Shown piece by piece: positions 21,782-29,869 of a stretch of 64,000 nt of DNA. The stretch is from VXNE01 sp965208745 (GTDB lineage: Bacteria > Pseudomonadota > Gammaproteobacteria > Pseudomonadales > Azotimanducaceae): NCBI GenBank assembly GCA_965208745.1, contig CBDBPN010000003.1:124001-188000 (forward strand), in the 5' to 3' direction. The position numbers were made by a program, and so were the translations under genes. The notes beneath the pieces were generated by a model, which worked only from the letters and a program-made list of their open reading frames with translations, did no database searches and was not told the origin of the DNA. Each line of letters starts with the position of its first letter. The stretch's first letter is position 1.

Positions 21782-23599
21782 TCACCCTCCCGGCGAGTAC
21801 CAGATCGACGAACTCCACGCCCGTTCCTGGATGGTGGCGGGCAGGTCCGAGTTCGGCGGAATCCCGAGCCGCAGCGCGTCCCACGTCGACCAGCGGCAGC
21901 TCGGATTCTCGAGCACGCGGACGTAGTAGAAGGCGCGCTCGGCCGCGTCGAAGTCCGGGTCCGTCCATACCGTCCGGAGCTGGGTGGCGCCCTTGTTGCG
22001 GCTGATCGAGCAGTCGGTGAGGTTGACGCGCGAGCCGTTGTCCCCGCAGCGGTGCGTCTCGGGATCCGGGACGAGTCCGTCGGAACACGCCACGTCGTAC
22101 ACCGCCTCCTGCGCCGCGCCGTCCTCAAGCCATCCCTTGACGATCTGCGCGCGCTGGAGCCAGCCCGAAGCCGGGTCCCGCATGGCCTGCACGAGGAAAC
22201 TCGGCGGGCCGTCCGCCGCGGTCGGAAGGACGCCGCCCATGGGCACCCCCGCGCCGTACGCCGTGGCGATGGGGTCCGTCGCGCCCTCGAGCGCCGCGGC
22301 CAGGCCGAATCCGCCGAAGAGCCGCACCCGGATACGCGGGCCGGAGGTCCCGAACGACTCGCGGCGGCGCATGGCGTCGTAGATCGCCGCCCGGGAGTTC
22401 TCGTCGGCCCACACTGCGGCCAGCCCGCCGGTCCCGTGGGTGGCCTCGCGCGGCGTCCAGAAGCCCTCCCAGGAGTCCCGGTCCGGGCCGTACGCGGAGC
22501 CGCGCGCCTGCGGGGTGTTCCCGCGGCCGCTGAAGTGCCTGTCCTCCTCGAACGAACCGGCCGAGACGTGGCTGTCGCTTGCGGCCACGACGCCGAGCTG
22601 GTACGGGTTGACACCGACACGCTCCTCGAATGCGAGACCCGTCTTGAGCGCATCGCGGAGGTAGCTGCCCTTGAAGACCGAGACCGGGTCGGTGTTGTTC
22701 ACGCGGTCGAGGTAATAGCGCACGATCTCGAAGTCCGCCCACTCGTCATTGGGGGACAGCGAGGGGTGGGTCTCCGACGTGCCCTTCAGCTGGGTGATCT
22801 CCGCCACCGGCTCGTTGCGCATGCGCATCGCGGCGAACTCGGGGCCGATCGGTTCGCCCTGCCAGGTCGTCTCCATGAAGGCGAGCCCATCGCTCTGGTT
22901 CATGTTGTGCGGGATGCCCATGGCCTCGAAGCCTGCCGCGCGCTGCTCGTCGAGCCACGCCCAGAGGTCCGCGGGGTCGGGCGAGTCTCGCATGCTGAAG
23001 GGCCGCTCCGGTGCCTGGTCGCGAAAGATCACGTTCCTGTGCAGGTGCCGGGTGCCGGGCGAGGGGGTGTACTCGTACCCGATCAGCGCCGTGAACGTGC
23101 CGGGGTCGTTGTGCCGGTTCGCGGCGTCCACGATCCGCGTCCACGCGCTGGCGATCACTTCGGGGCGGGACGCGGAGCTGTCGGGGAGGAACGTGCGGAG
23201 CTCGCGCAGGAAGGCGAAGTACTCCGATATCGAGAGCCCTTCGGGCGGCAGGATGCGGTCGGTGTCGGGATGTCCGTAGGTGAGGCTGCCGGGCTCGATC
23301 AGGAACGCGTGCACGCCGAGGAAATAGGCGTGGTCGGTCACGGCGAGGAAGTCGAGCGGGGCCCCGGAGATACGGATGCTCTCGCCGGACGGATGCGGGA
23401 TCGGCGCGCCCTTGGCGAAGAGATACGCGTGGTCCGGCGTCGTGCGGACGCTGCCCATGAACGCGTCGTGGGAGTACATGGTGTGGATGTGCAGGTCGCC
23501 GAAGAGCGCCCGCCGGTCCGGTGGGCCGGCGCCCTCGGCCACGGCGTCCGGCATCCACGCGAGCAGCGCGGCGAAAAAGCAGGCGGTCGTCCTGTTCAT
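21782..23599 (-). CDS. DUF3604 family secreted protein, copy 2
   Basis: A 605-aa exported protein of the DUF3604 family. A signal peptide (MNRTTACFFAALLAWMPDAVA) is followed by PHP-like metal-binding motifs: FGDLHIHTMYSHDAF, LAVTDHAYFLGVH, IGYEYTPSP, and GVVAASDSHVSAGSF. Cysteines near the C-terminus (DVACSDGL, HRCGDNG, LTDCSIS, NPSCRWS) may form disulfides. The start ATG follows AGGGAGGGAG. The reaction is unknown; the motifs suggest a metal-dependent phosphoesterase-like hydrolase. It is very similar to copy 3 throughout, so this is a recent-looking tandem duplication. Confidence 0.85.
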   Translation of the reverse strand: MNRTTACFFAALLAWMPDAVAEGAGPPDRRALFGDLHIHTMYSHDAFMGSVRTTPDHAYLFAKGAPIPHPSGESIRISGAPLDFLAVTDHAYFLGVHAFLIEPGSLTYGHPDTDRILPPEGLSISEYFAFLRELRTFLPDSSASRPEVIASAWTRIVDAANRHNDPGTFTALIGYEYTPSPGTRHLHRNVIFRDQAPERPFSMRDSPDPADLWAWLDEQRAAGFEAMGIPHNMNQSDGLAFMETTWQGEPIGPEFAAMRMRNEPVAEITQLKGTSETHPSLSPNDEWADFEIVRYYLDRVNNTDPVSVFKGSYLRDALKTGLAFEERVGVNPYQLGVVAASDSHVSAGSFEEDRHFSGRGNTPQARGSAYGPDRDSWEGFWTPREATHGTGGLAAVWADENSRAAIYDAMRRRESFGTSGPRIRVRLFGGFGLAAALEGATDPIATAYGAGVPMGGVLPTAADGPPSFLVQAMRDPASGWLQRAQIVKGWLEDGAAQEAVYDVACSDGLVPDPETHRCGDNGSRVNLTDCSISRNKGATQLRTVWTDPDFDAAERAFYYVRVLENPSCRWSTWDALRLGIPPNSDLPATIQERAWSSSIWYSPGG

Positions 23600-23638
23600 G
23601 CTCCCTCCCTGTGGTCCCTCCGCATGCGGTCGATGGCC

Positions 23639-25456
23639 TCAGCGGTCCGGCGCGTACCAGATCGACGAACTCCAGGCGCGTTCCTGGATCGTCGCGGCGA
23701 GGTCGGGGTTCGGCGGGATGCCGAGGCGCAGCGCGTCCCAGGTCGACCAGCGGCAACTCGGATTTTCCAGCACGCGCACGTAGTAGAAGGCGTGCTGTGC
23801 CGGATCGAATGCCGGGTCCGTCCAGACGGTGCGCAGTTCGGTCGCTCCCCGGTCCCGGCTGACGGAGCAGTCCGCCAGGTTGACCCGGGCGCCGTTATCG
23901 CCGCAGCGATGTGTGTCCGGGTCCGGGGTGAGGCCGTCCGAGCAGGCCACGTCGAACACGCGTTCCCGGCGCTCGCCGTCCTCGATCCAGCCCTTGATCG
24001 CCTGGGCGCGTTGCAGCCAGCCCGATGCGGGGTCCCGCAACGCGATGACGAGGAAGCTCGGCGCCCGTCCGCCCGACCCGGAAAGCTCACCTCCCATCGG
24101 CACGCCGTGACGGTACGCCGCCGCGATCCCGTCTTCGGCATGGGCCACCGCCTGCGCCAGGCCGAAGCCCCCGAACAACCGTACGCGGATGCGCGGGCCG
24201 GACGTGGCGAACGACTCCCGGCGCCGCATCGCGTCGTAGATCGAAGCGCGTGTGTTCTCTTCGGCCCAGACACCGGCAAGGCCGCCCGTGCCGTGGGTCG
24301 CGTGGCGCGGCGTCCGGAAGCCGTCCCACGAATCGCGGTCCGGACCGTACGCCGAGCCGCGGGACTGCGGGGTGTTCGCCCGGTTGGTGAACATCCTGTC
24401 CTCCTCGTACGAACCGGCCGAGACGTGACTGTCACTCGCGGCCACGACGCCGAGTCGGTACGGATTGAACCCTTCGCGTTCCTCCATCTCGAGCCCGGTC
24501 AGCAGGGCGTCGCGCAGGTAGCCCCCCTTGAAGACCGTGATCGGGTCCTTGTTCTCCGCCTTGTTCAGGTAGTACTGCACGATCTGGAAGTCCGCCCACT
24601 CGTCGTTCGGGGAGAGGGCAGGGTGGGTCTCCGACGTGCCCTTCTTCTGGGTGAGTTCCACCACGGGCTCGTTGCGCATCCGGGCCGCGGCGAAGGCGGC
24701 GTCGATGGGTTCCCCCTCCCAGGTCGTCTCGGGAAAGGCGAGGCCGTCGCTCTGGTTCGTGTTGTGGGGAATGGCCATGGCTTCGATACCGCGCGCACGG
24801 AGCCCGTCCAGCCACGCCCACAGGTCGGCGGGATTGGCCGAGTCCAGGGAGCTGAAAGGCCATTCCGGCGCTTCGGACCCGCGGAAGATCACGTTGCGGT
24901 GCAGGTGCCGCACCCCGGGGGACAACGAGTACTCGTAACCGATCAGGGCCGTGAACCGGCCCGGGTCGTTGTGCCGTTCCGCGGACTCGACGATCTTCCG
25001 CCAGGCCCAGGAGCTGACGGGCTTGCCAGTGATGTCCGTGCCGCTGGCAAGAAACCGCCGCATGTCCGCCTGGTAGGCGTAGTACTCGACGAGCGACAGC
25101 GTCTCGTCCGGCAGCACGCGGGATGTTTCGGGATGCCCGTAGGTCACGCTGTCCGGGTCGAGCAGCGCGGTGTGCACGCCCAGGTACTCGGCATGGTCGG
25201 TTACCGCGAGGAAATCGAGAGGCGCACCGGTCAGGCGAATCATGCTCCCGTCCGGGTGCGGGATGGCCGCGCCTTTCGCGTACCGGTAGGCGTGGTCGGG
25301 CGTCGTGCGTACGGTGCCCATGAAGGCGTCGAAGGAGTAGGTCGTGTGGATGTGCAGGTCGCCGAAGAACGCCGACCGCTCCGGGGCTTCCCCCTCGTCC
25401 GCAAGGGATGCCGACGCGAGCAGGGCGATCACCGCCGGCAGCGTTTTCACCTTCAT
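23639..25456 (-). CDS. DUF3604 family secreted protein, copy 3
   Basis: A 605-aa exported protein. The start at ATG 25456 is supported by GGGAG 7 nt upstream and a promoter (25487-25515); it gives the signal peptide MKVKTLPAVIALLASASLADE. The same motifs as copy 2 are present: FGDLHIHTTYSFDAF, LAVTDHAEYLGVH, ALIGYEYSLSP, VAASDSHVSAGSY and a C-terminal cysteine-rich block. It is probably the first gene of a three-gene tandem run toward 21 kb. It is divergent from cysB, so the two may share a control region; a role in sulfur metabolism is possible but only by position. Confidence 0.85.
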   Translation of the reverse strand: MKVKTLPAVIALLASASLADEGEAPERSAFFGDLHIHTTYSFDAFMGTVRTTPDHAYRYAKGAAIPHPDGSMIRLTGAPLDFLAVTDHAEYLGVHTALLDPDSVTYGHPETSRVLPDETLSLVEYYAYQADMRRFLASGTDITGKPVSSWAWRKIVESAERHNDPGRFTALIGYEYSLSPGVRHLHRNVIFRGSEAPEWPFSSLDSANPADLWAWLDGLRARGIEAMAIPHNTNQSDGLAFPETTWEGEPIDAAFAAARMRNEPVVELTQKKGTSETHPALSPNDEWADFQIVQYYLNKAENKDPITVFKGGYLRDALLTGLEMEEREGFNPYRLGVVAASDSHVSAGSYEEDRMFTNRANTPQSRGSAYGPDRDSWDGFRTPRHATHGTGGLAGVWAEENTRASIYDAMRRRESFATSGPRIRVRLFGGFGLAQAVAHAEDGIAAAYRHGVPMGGELSGSGGRAPSFLVIALRDPASGWLQRAQAIKGWIEDGERRERVFDVACSDGLTPDPDTHRCGDNGARVNLADCSVSRDRGATELRTVWTDPAFDPAQHAFYYVRVLENPSCRWSTWDALRLGIPPNPDLAATIQERAWSSSIWYAPDR

Positions 25457-25486
25457 GCCGTCACTCCCGGATCCCACCCCGCACCC

Positions 25487-25515
25487 ATTAATGCCCCGCC
25501 GCGCGACGATTGCAA
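25487..25515 (-). promoter_or_regulatory. Promoter of the DUF3604 array
   Basis: On the minus strand, TTGCAA (25515-25510), a 17-nt spacer and ATTAAT (25492-25487). The expected transcript start is about 25480, leaving a short leader with a GGGAG ribosome site before ATG 25456. Confidence 0.5.
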
Positions 25516-25547
25516 CGTCCGCCCGCGCCGGATATGTCTCCAGACGG

Positions 25548-25583
25548 CTTAATTTTGAAAGGATTAAGTCTCTTGGGTTATAA
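25548..25583 (+). promoter_or_regulatory. cysB promoter with overlapping inverted repeat
   Basis: TTGAAA (25555-25560), a 17-nt spacer and TTATAA (25578-25583) form a strong sigma-70-type promoter ending 7 nt before the cysB GTG. A perfect inverted repeat CTTAAT-N9-ATTAAG (25548-25568) covers the -35. LysR-type regulators commonly repress their own genes from such sites, so CysB autoregulation is the natural guess. Confidence 0.6.
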
Positions 25584-25590
25584 GGGGTCG

Positions 25591-26565
25591 GTGAAACTCC
25601 AGCAACTCCGCTACATCTGGGAGGTGTCGCAACACGGCCTGAACGTCTCCGCCACCGCCCAGAGCCTGTACACGTCGCAGCCGGGCATCAGCAAGCAGAT
25701 CCGCCTGCTCGAAGACGAGTTGGGGGTCGAGATCTTCACGCGCAGCGGCAAGCACCTCACCCGGGTCACACCGGCCGGGGAGGCGATCCTGGCCAAGGCG
25801 GAACGCATCCTGCACGAGGTGGAGAACATCCGCCAGGCGGCCCAGGAACACCGCGACGAGCGCCGCGGCAGCCTGTCGATCGCGACCACGCATACGCAGG
25901 CGCGGTACGCGCTGCCCCCGGTGATCGAGGCGTTTCGCACGGAGTATCCGGAGGTGGCCCTCCACATGAACCAGGGCACGCCGATCCAGATCGCCGAACT
26001 CGCCTCGACCGGCAGGGCCGACTTCGCCATCGCGACGGAAGGCATGGAGCATTTCAAGAACCTGGTGATGATGCCGTGCTACGAGTGGAACCGCGCGATC
26101 GTGGTGCCGCGCGGGCACGCCCTGGCGACGCGCGACGACGTCTCCCTGGCGGACGTCGCCGAACAGCCCATCGTGACCTACGTCTTCGGTTTCACCGGGC
26201 GGTCGCGGCTCGACGAGGCGTTCGCGGCCGCCGGGCTGACCCCGAACGTGGTGTTCACGGCCACCGATACGGACGTCATCAAGACGTACGTCCGCCTCGG
26301 CCTCGGGATCGGTATCATCGCCGCCATGGCGTTCGATCCGGAACGCGACACGGACCTCGTCGCCATCGACGCGAGCCACCTGTTCCTGCCGAGCCGCACC
26401 TACATCGGCGCCCGCAAGGACACGTTCATCCGGCGCTTCATGCTGGACTTCGTCGAGCTGTTCGCCGGACACCTGACGCCGGACATCGTGCGGGCGGCCT
26501 TCGGTACCAGTGACCGAAACGCTCGTGAAGCACTCTTCGCGGACCTCGAACTGCCGGTGCGGTGA
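25591..26565 (+). CDS. cysB: LysR-type regulator of cysteine biosynthesis, CysB
   Basis: Transcriptional activator of sulfate assimilation that senses N-acetylserine in known species. 324 aa, exactly the E. coli CysB length. The start is GTG 25591, giving VKLQQLRYIWEV as in family members. The winged helix is at residues 1-60 (NVSATAQSLYTSQPGISKQIRLLE), followed by a periplasmic-binding-like effector domain with TTHTQARYALP and VFGFTGRSRLDEAF. TTHTQARY and TGR are the sulfate/inducer-contact segments. Likely targets in this window are cysI-DUF934 and cysH. Confidence 0.95.
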   Translation: MKLQQLRYIWEVSQHGLNVSATAQSLYTSQPGISKQIRLLEDELGVEIFTRSGKHLTRVTPAGEAILAKAERILHEVENIRQAAQEHRDERRGSLSIATTHTQARYALPPVIEAFRTEYPEVALHMNQGTPIQIAELASTGRADFAIATEGMEHFKNLVMMPCYEWNRAIVVPRGHALATRDDVSLADVAEQPIVTYVFGFTGRSRLDEAFAAAGLTPNVVFTATDTDVIKTYVRLGLGIGIIAAMAFDPERDTDLVAIDASHLFLPSRTYIGARKDTFIRRFMLDFVELFAGHLTPDIVRAAFGTSDRNAREALFADLELPVR

Positions 26566-26586
26566 CCCCCGCATCGCCCGGGAGGA

Positions 26587-26928
26587 TCAGATGAGGTCGA
26601 GGTCGGGGTGCGCCCGCAGCAGGTCGGCGGCCTCCTCGAACTCGGACTCGGGGGCCGGTTCCCCTCCGAACAAGTCTCTCACGAACTTCAGGTATACCGT
26701 GTAAACGGTTGTTCTTTCTTCGTTTAGAACGACAAAAAACGGCGCACGATCAACGCCGTGGCGCCTTGCGAGACGCATCCCCTCGGAGCCTTCGTCGCGT
26801 TCGTCCGCCACCACCACGCGGTCGATGCGCGACATCAGACCGCTACGCTCGAGGCGCTCCTCCACATCGCGGCACTTGGCGCAGGGCTCCCCGGAAGCCA
26901 GCACTTTCTTGACGAAGGTGATCCGCAC
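26587..26928 (-). CDS. Small thioredoxin/glutaredoxin-like protein downstream of cysH
   Basis: A 113-aa protein (GTG 26928) with an N-terminal redox motif CAKC in VLASGEPCAKCRDVEERL and a later cis-Pro-like segment RAPFFVVLNEERTTVYTVY, as in thioredoxin folds. It starts 20 nt after the cysH stop, so it is probably in one operon with it. APS reductases need thioredoxin or glutaredoxin as electron donor, so this could be a dedicated donor. That is inference from position and the CxxC motif. Confidence 0.65.
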   Translation of the reverse strand: MRITFVKKVLASGEPCAKCRDVEERLERSGLMSRIDRVVVADERDEGSEGMRLARRHGVDRAPFFVVLNEERTTVYTVYLKFVRDLFGGEPAPESEFEEAADLLRAHPDLDLI

Positions 26929-26947
26929 TTGCCTCGCCGGGCTCCGT

Positions 26948-27682
26948 TCAGGCGACGGCTCTTGCCGGTATCCGGTTCTGCGCGTGCAGGCCGCACTCCT
27001 TGTCGTCGTCGTTCTCCCACCACCAGCGCCCCTCGCGTTCGTGCTGGTCCGCGGCGATGGCGCGAGTGCAGGGTTCGCAGCCGATGCTGCGCATGCCCTG
27101 GTCGTGCAGGGGGTTGTACGGTACGTCGTGCTCCCGGATGTACGCCCACACGTCCTCCGAATGCCAGTACGCCAGGGGATTGAACTTCGTGAGGGTCCGT
27201 CCTGGCGTCGAGAACGCGCTGTCCGCCTGCTCGAGGGGGAGTTCCATCCGCGTGACGCTCTGGTCCTGGCGCTGGCCGGTGATCCAGGCATCGAGTTGGG
27301 CGAGCTTGCGCCGCAGCGGCTGGATCTTGCGGACGGCGCAGCATTCGGCGTGGCCGTCGCGATAGAAGCTGAACAACCCCTTGGCGCCGACCAGCCGCCG
27401 GACCTGGGCCGCATCCGGGAACAGCACTTCGATCTCGATGCCGTAGCGTTCGCGGACGGCTTCGAGGAACCGATAGGTCTCGGCATGCAGGCGGCCGGTG
27501 TCGAGCGAGAACACGCGCACGTCGCGGCCGACGATCCGCGTGGCCATGTCCACGAGCACGACGTCTTCGGCGCCGCTGAAGGAGACCGCCAGCCGCTCGA
27601 TGCCGAAGCGCCGGTACGCGTCCGCGAGCACTTCACGCGGATCGGTCCGCACCGGCGAATTTCGGAGGTCCTTGCCGTGCAT
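26948..27682 (-). CDS. cysH: Assimilatory adenylylsulfate (APS) reductase, [4Fe-4S] type
   Basis: Reduces activated sulfate to sulfite. 244 aa, starting at ATG 27682 with GGAAGG upstream. Motifs are the P-loop-like SFSGAEDVVLVDMA, LDTGRLHAETYRF, and two cysteine pairs, ECCAVRKIQPL and IGCEPCTR. The pairs bind a [4Fe-4S] cluster and distinguish APS reductases from the E. coli PAPS type. The catalytic Cys is in DKECGLH at the C-terminus. The presence of the cluster cysteines predicts that no CysC kinase is needed. The upstream gap to thrH (165 nt) holds an AT-rich patch but no clear promoter. Confidence 0.93.
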   Translation of the reverse strand: MHGKDLRNSPVRTDPREVLADAYRRFGIERLAVSFSGAEDVVLVDMATRIVGRDVRVFSLDTGRLHAETYRFLEAVRERYGIEIEVLFPDAAQVRRLVGAKGLFSFYRDGHAECCAVRKIQPLRRKLAQLDAWITGQRQDQSVTRMELPLEQADSAFSTPGRTLTKFNPLAYWHSEDVWAYIREHDVPYNPLHDQGMRSIGCEPCTRAIAADQHEREGRWWWENDDDKECGLHAQNRIPARAVA

Positions 27683-27812
27683 GAAGCCTTCCAAGGGTAC
27701 GGGGAGCGCGGAGCCTAGCAGCGTCCCGTTTCGCGAAAAAATACCGTGTCGGCATATGCTTAGCGGCCCGTGCCGGGTGTCGTCGGTACGGCGCCTGTAC
27801 GCCGGCATAACA

Positions 27813-27824
27813 TTGGCGCGCCAA
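27813..27824. repeat. 12-bp perfect palindrome between cysH and thrH
   Basis: TTGGCGCGCCAA reads the same on both strands, in the 165-nt region between the divergent cysH and thrH genes, 24 nt before the thrH start. It could be an operator for either gene. Confidence 0.4.
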
Positions 27825-27847
27825 AACGGCGATGCGGGGAGCGTCGA

Positions 27848-28432
27848 TTGAAAGTCCTGTGCCTGGATCTCGAAGGGGTGCTCGTGCCGGAAATCTGGCA
27901 CGGGATCGCCCGCGCCACCGGCGTCGAGACGCTCAACAAGACGACCCGCGACATCCCCGTCTATGAGGACCTCATGCGCCTGCGCCTCGACGCGATCGAA
28001 CGTCACGCCGTGACGATGGGGACGATACGGCGGACGATCGCCGGCCTGGACCCGCTGCCCGGCGCGTGCGAGTTCCTCGCCTGGGCGCACCGGCACTTCC
28101 AGGTGGCGATCCTGTCCGACACGTTCTACGACTTCGCGATGCCGCTGATGGCGAAGCTCGGCTTTCCGCTGCTCCTCTGTCACCGCCTCGTCGTCGAGGA
28201 CGACCGGATCGTGGGCTACCGGCTGCGCCAGGAGCAGGCCAAGGCCGCCGCGGTCCGCGCCTTCCAGGCACTCGAGTACGAGGTCGTGGCCGTGGGCGAC
28301 TCCTACAACGACATCGACATGCTGCTGGCGGCCGACCGGGCGTGTTTCTTCCGGGCGCCCGACCGGGTCGCGGACGCCCACCGCGATATCCCGCGGTTCG
28401 AAACCTACGACGGACTCAGGGGGGCGTTGTAA
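27848..28432 (+). CDS. thrH: Phosphoserine phosphatase / homoserine phosphotransferase ThrH
   Basis: HAD-family enzyme that in Pseudomonas dephosphorylates phosphoserine and can transfer phosphate to homoserine. 194 aa. The start is TTG 27848, chosen because GGGGAG lies 7 nt upstream and the protein then begins LKVLCLDLEGVLVPE (HAD motif I, catalytic Asp). Motif II is LSDTFYDFA and motif IV AVGDSYNDIDML. This gives serine, the acceptor for cysteine synthesis, next to cysH, which fits the sulfur theme but may be coincidental. Confidence 0.9.
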   Translation: MKVLCLDLEGVLVPEIWHGIARATGVETLNKTTRDIPVYEDLMRLRLDAIERHAVTMGTIRRTIAGLDPLPGACEFLAWAHRHFQVAILSDTFYDFAMPLMAKLGFPLLLCHRLVVEDDRIVGYRLRQEQAKAAAVRAFQALEYEVVAVGDSYNDIDMLLAADRACFFRAPDRVADAHRDIPRFETYDGLRGAL

Positions 28433-28447
28433 CCCCCCGGCCGGTAC

Positions 28448-29752
<1,305 letters not shown>

Positions 29753-29780
29753 GGGGTCTCGTCCCGTTTGAGAAGCGGCG

Positions 29781-29786
29781 ATTCTA
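29781..29786 (-). promoter_or_regulatory. -10 element of aceA
   Basis: TAGAAT on the minus strand (29786-29781), 29 nt before the aceA ATG, in an AT-rich gap with several purine runs. No convincing -35 was found at 16-18 nt. Confidence 0.35.
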
Positions 29787-29869
29787 AGGAGCCCATCCCT
29801 AAAGAAAAGGGAAAGATGGACAAGTAATACGTTCCTGAAAGGAAATGTTTAAGGCCGGCCATCCGGCGC

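Noticed and set aside
22052..25552. Plus-strand open frame of 1166 codons opposite the DUF3604 genes
   Set aside because: It mirrors two conserved genes with signal peptides and metal motifs on the minus strand. Its composition is Arg/Gly/Val-rich with no domains. High GC makes long antisense frames common.
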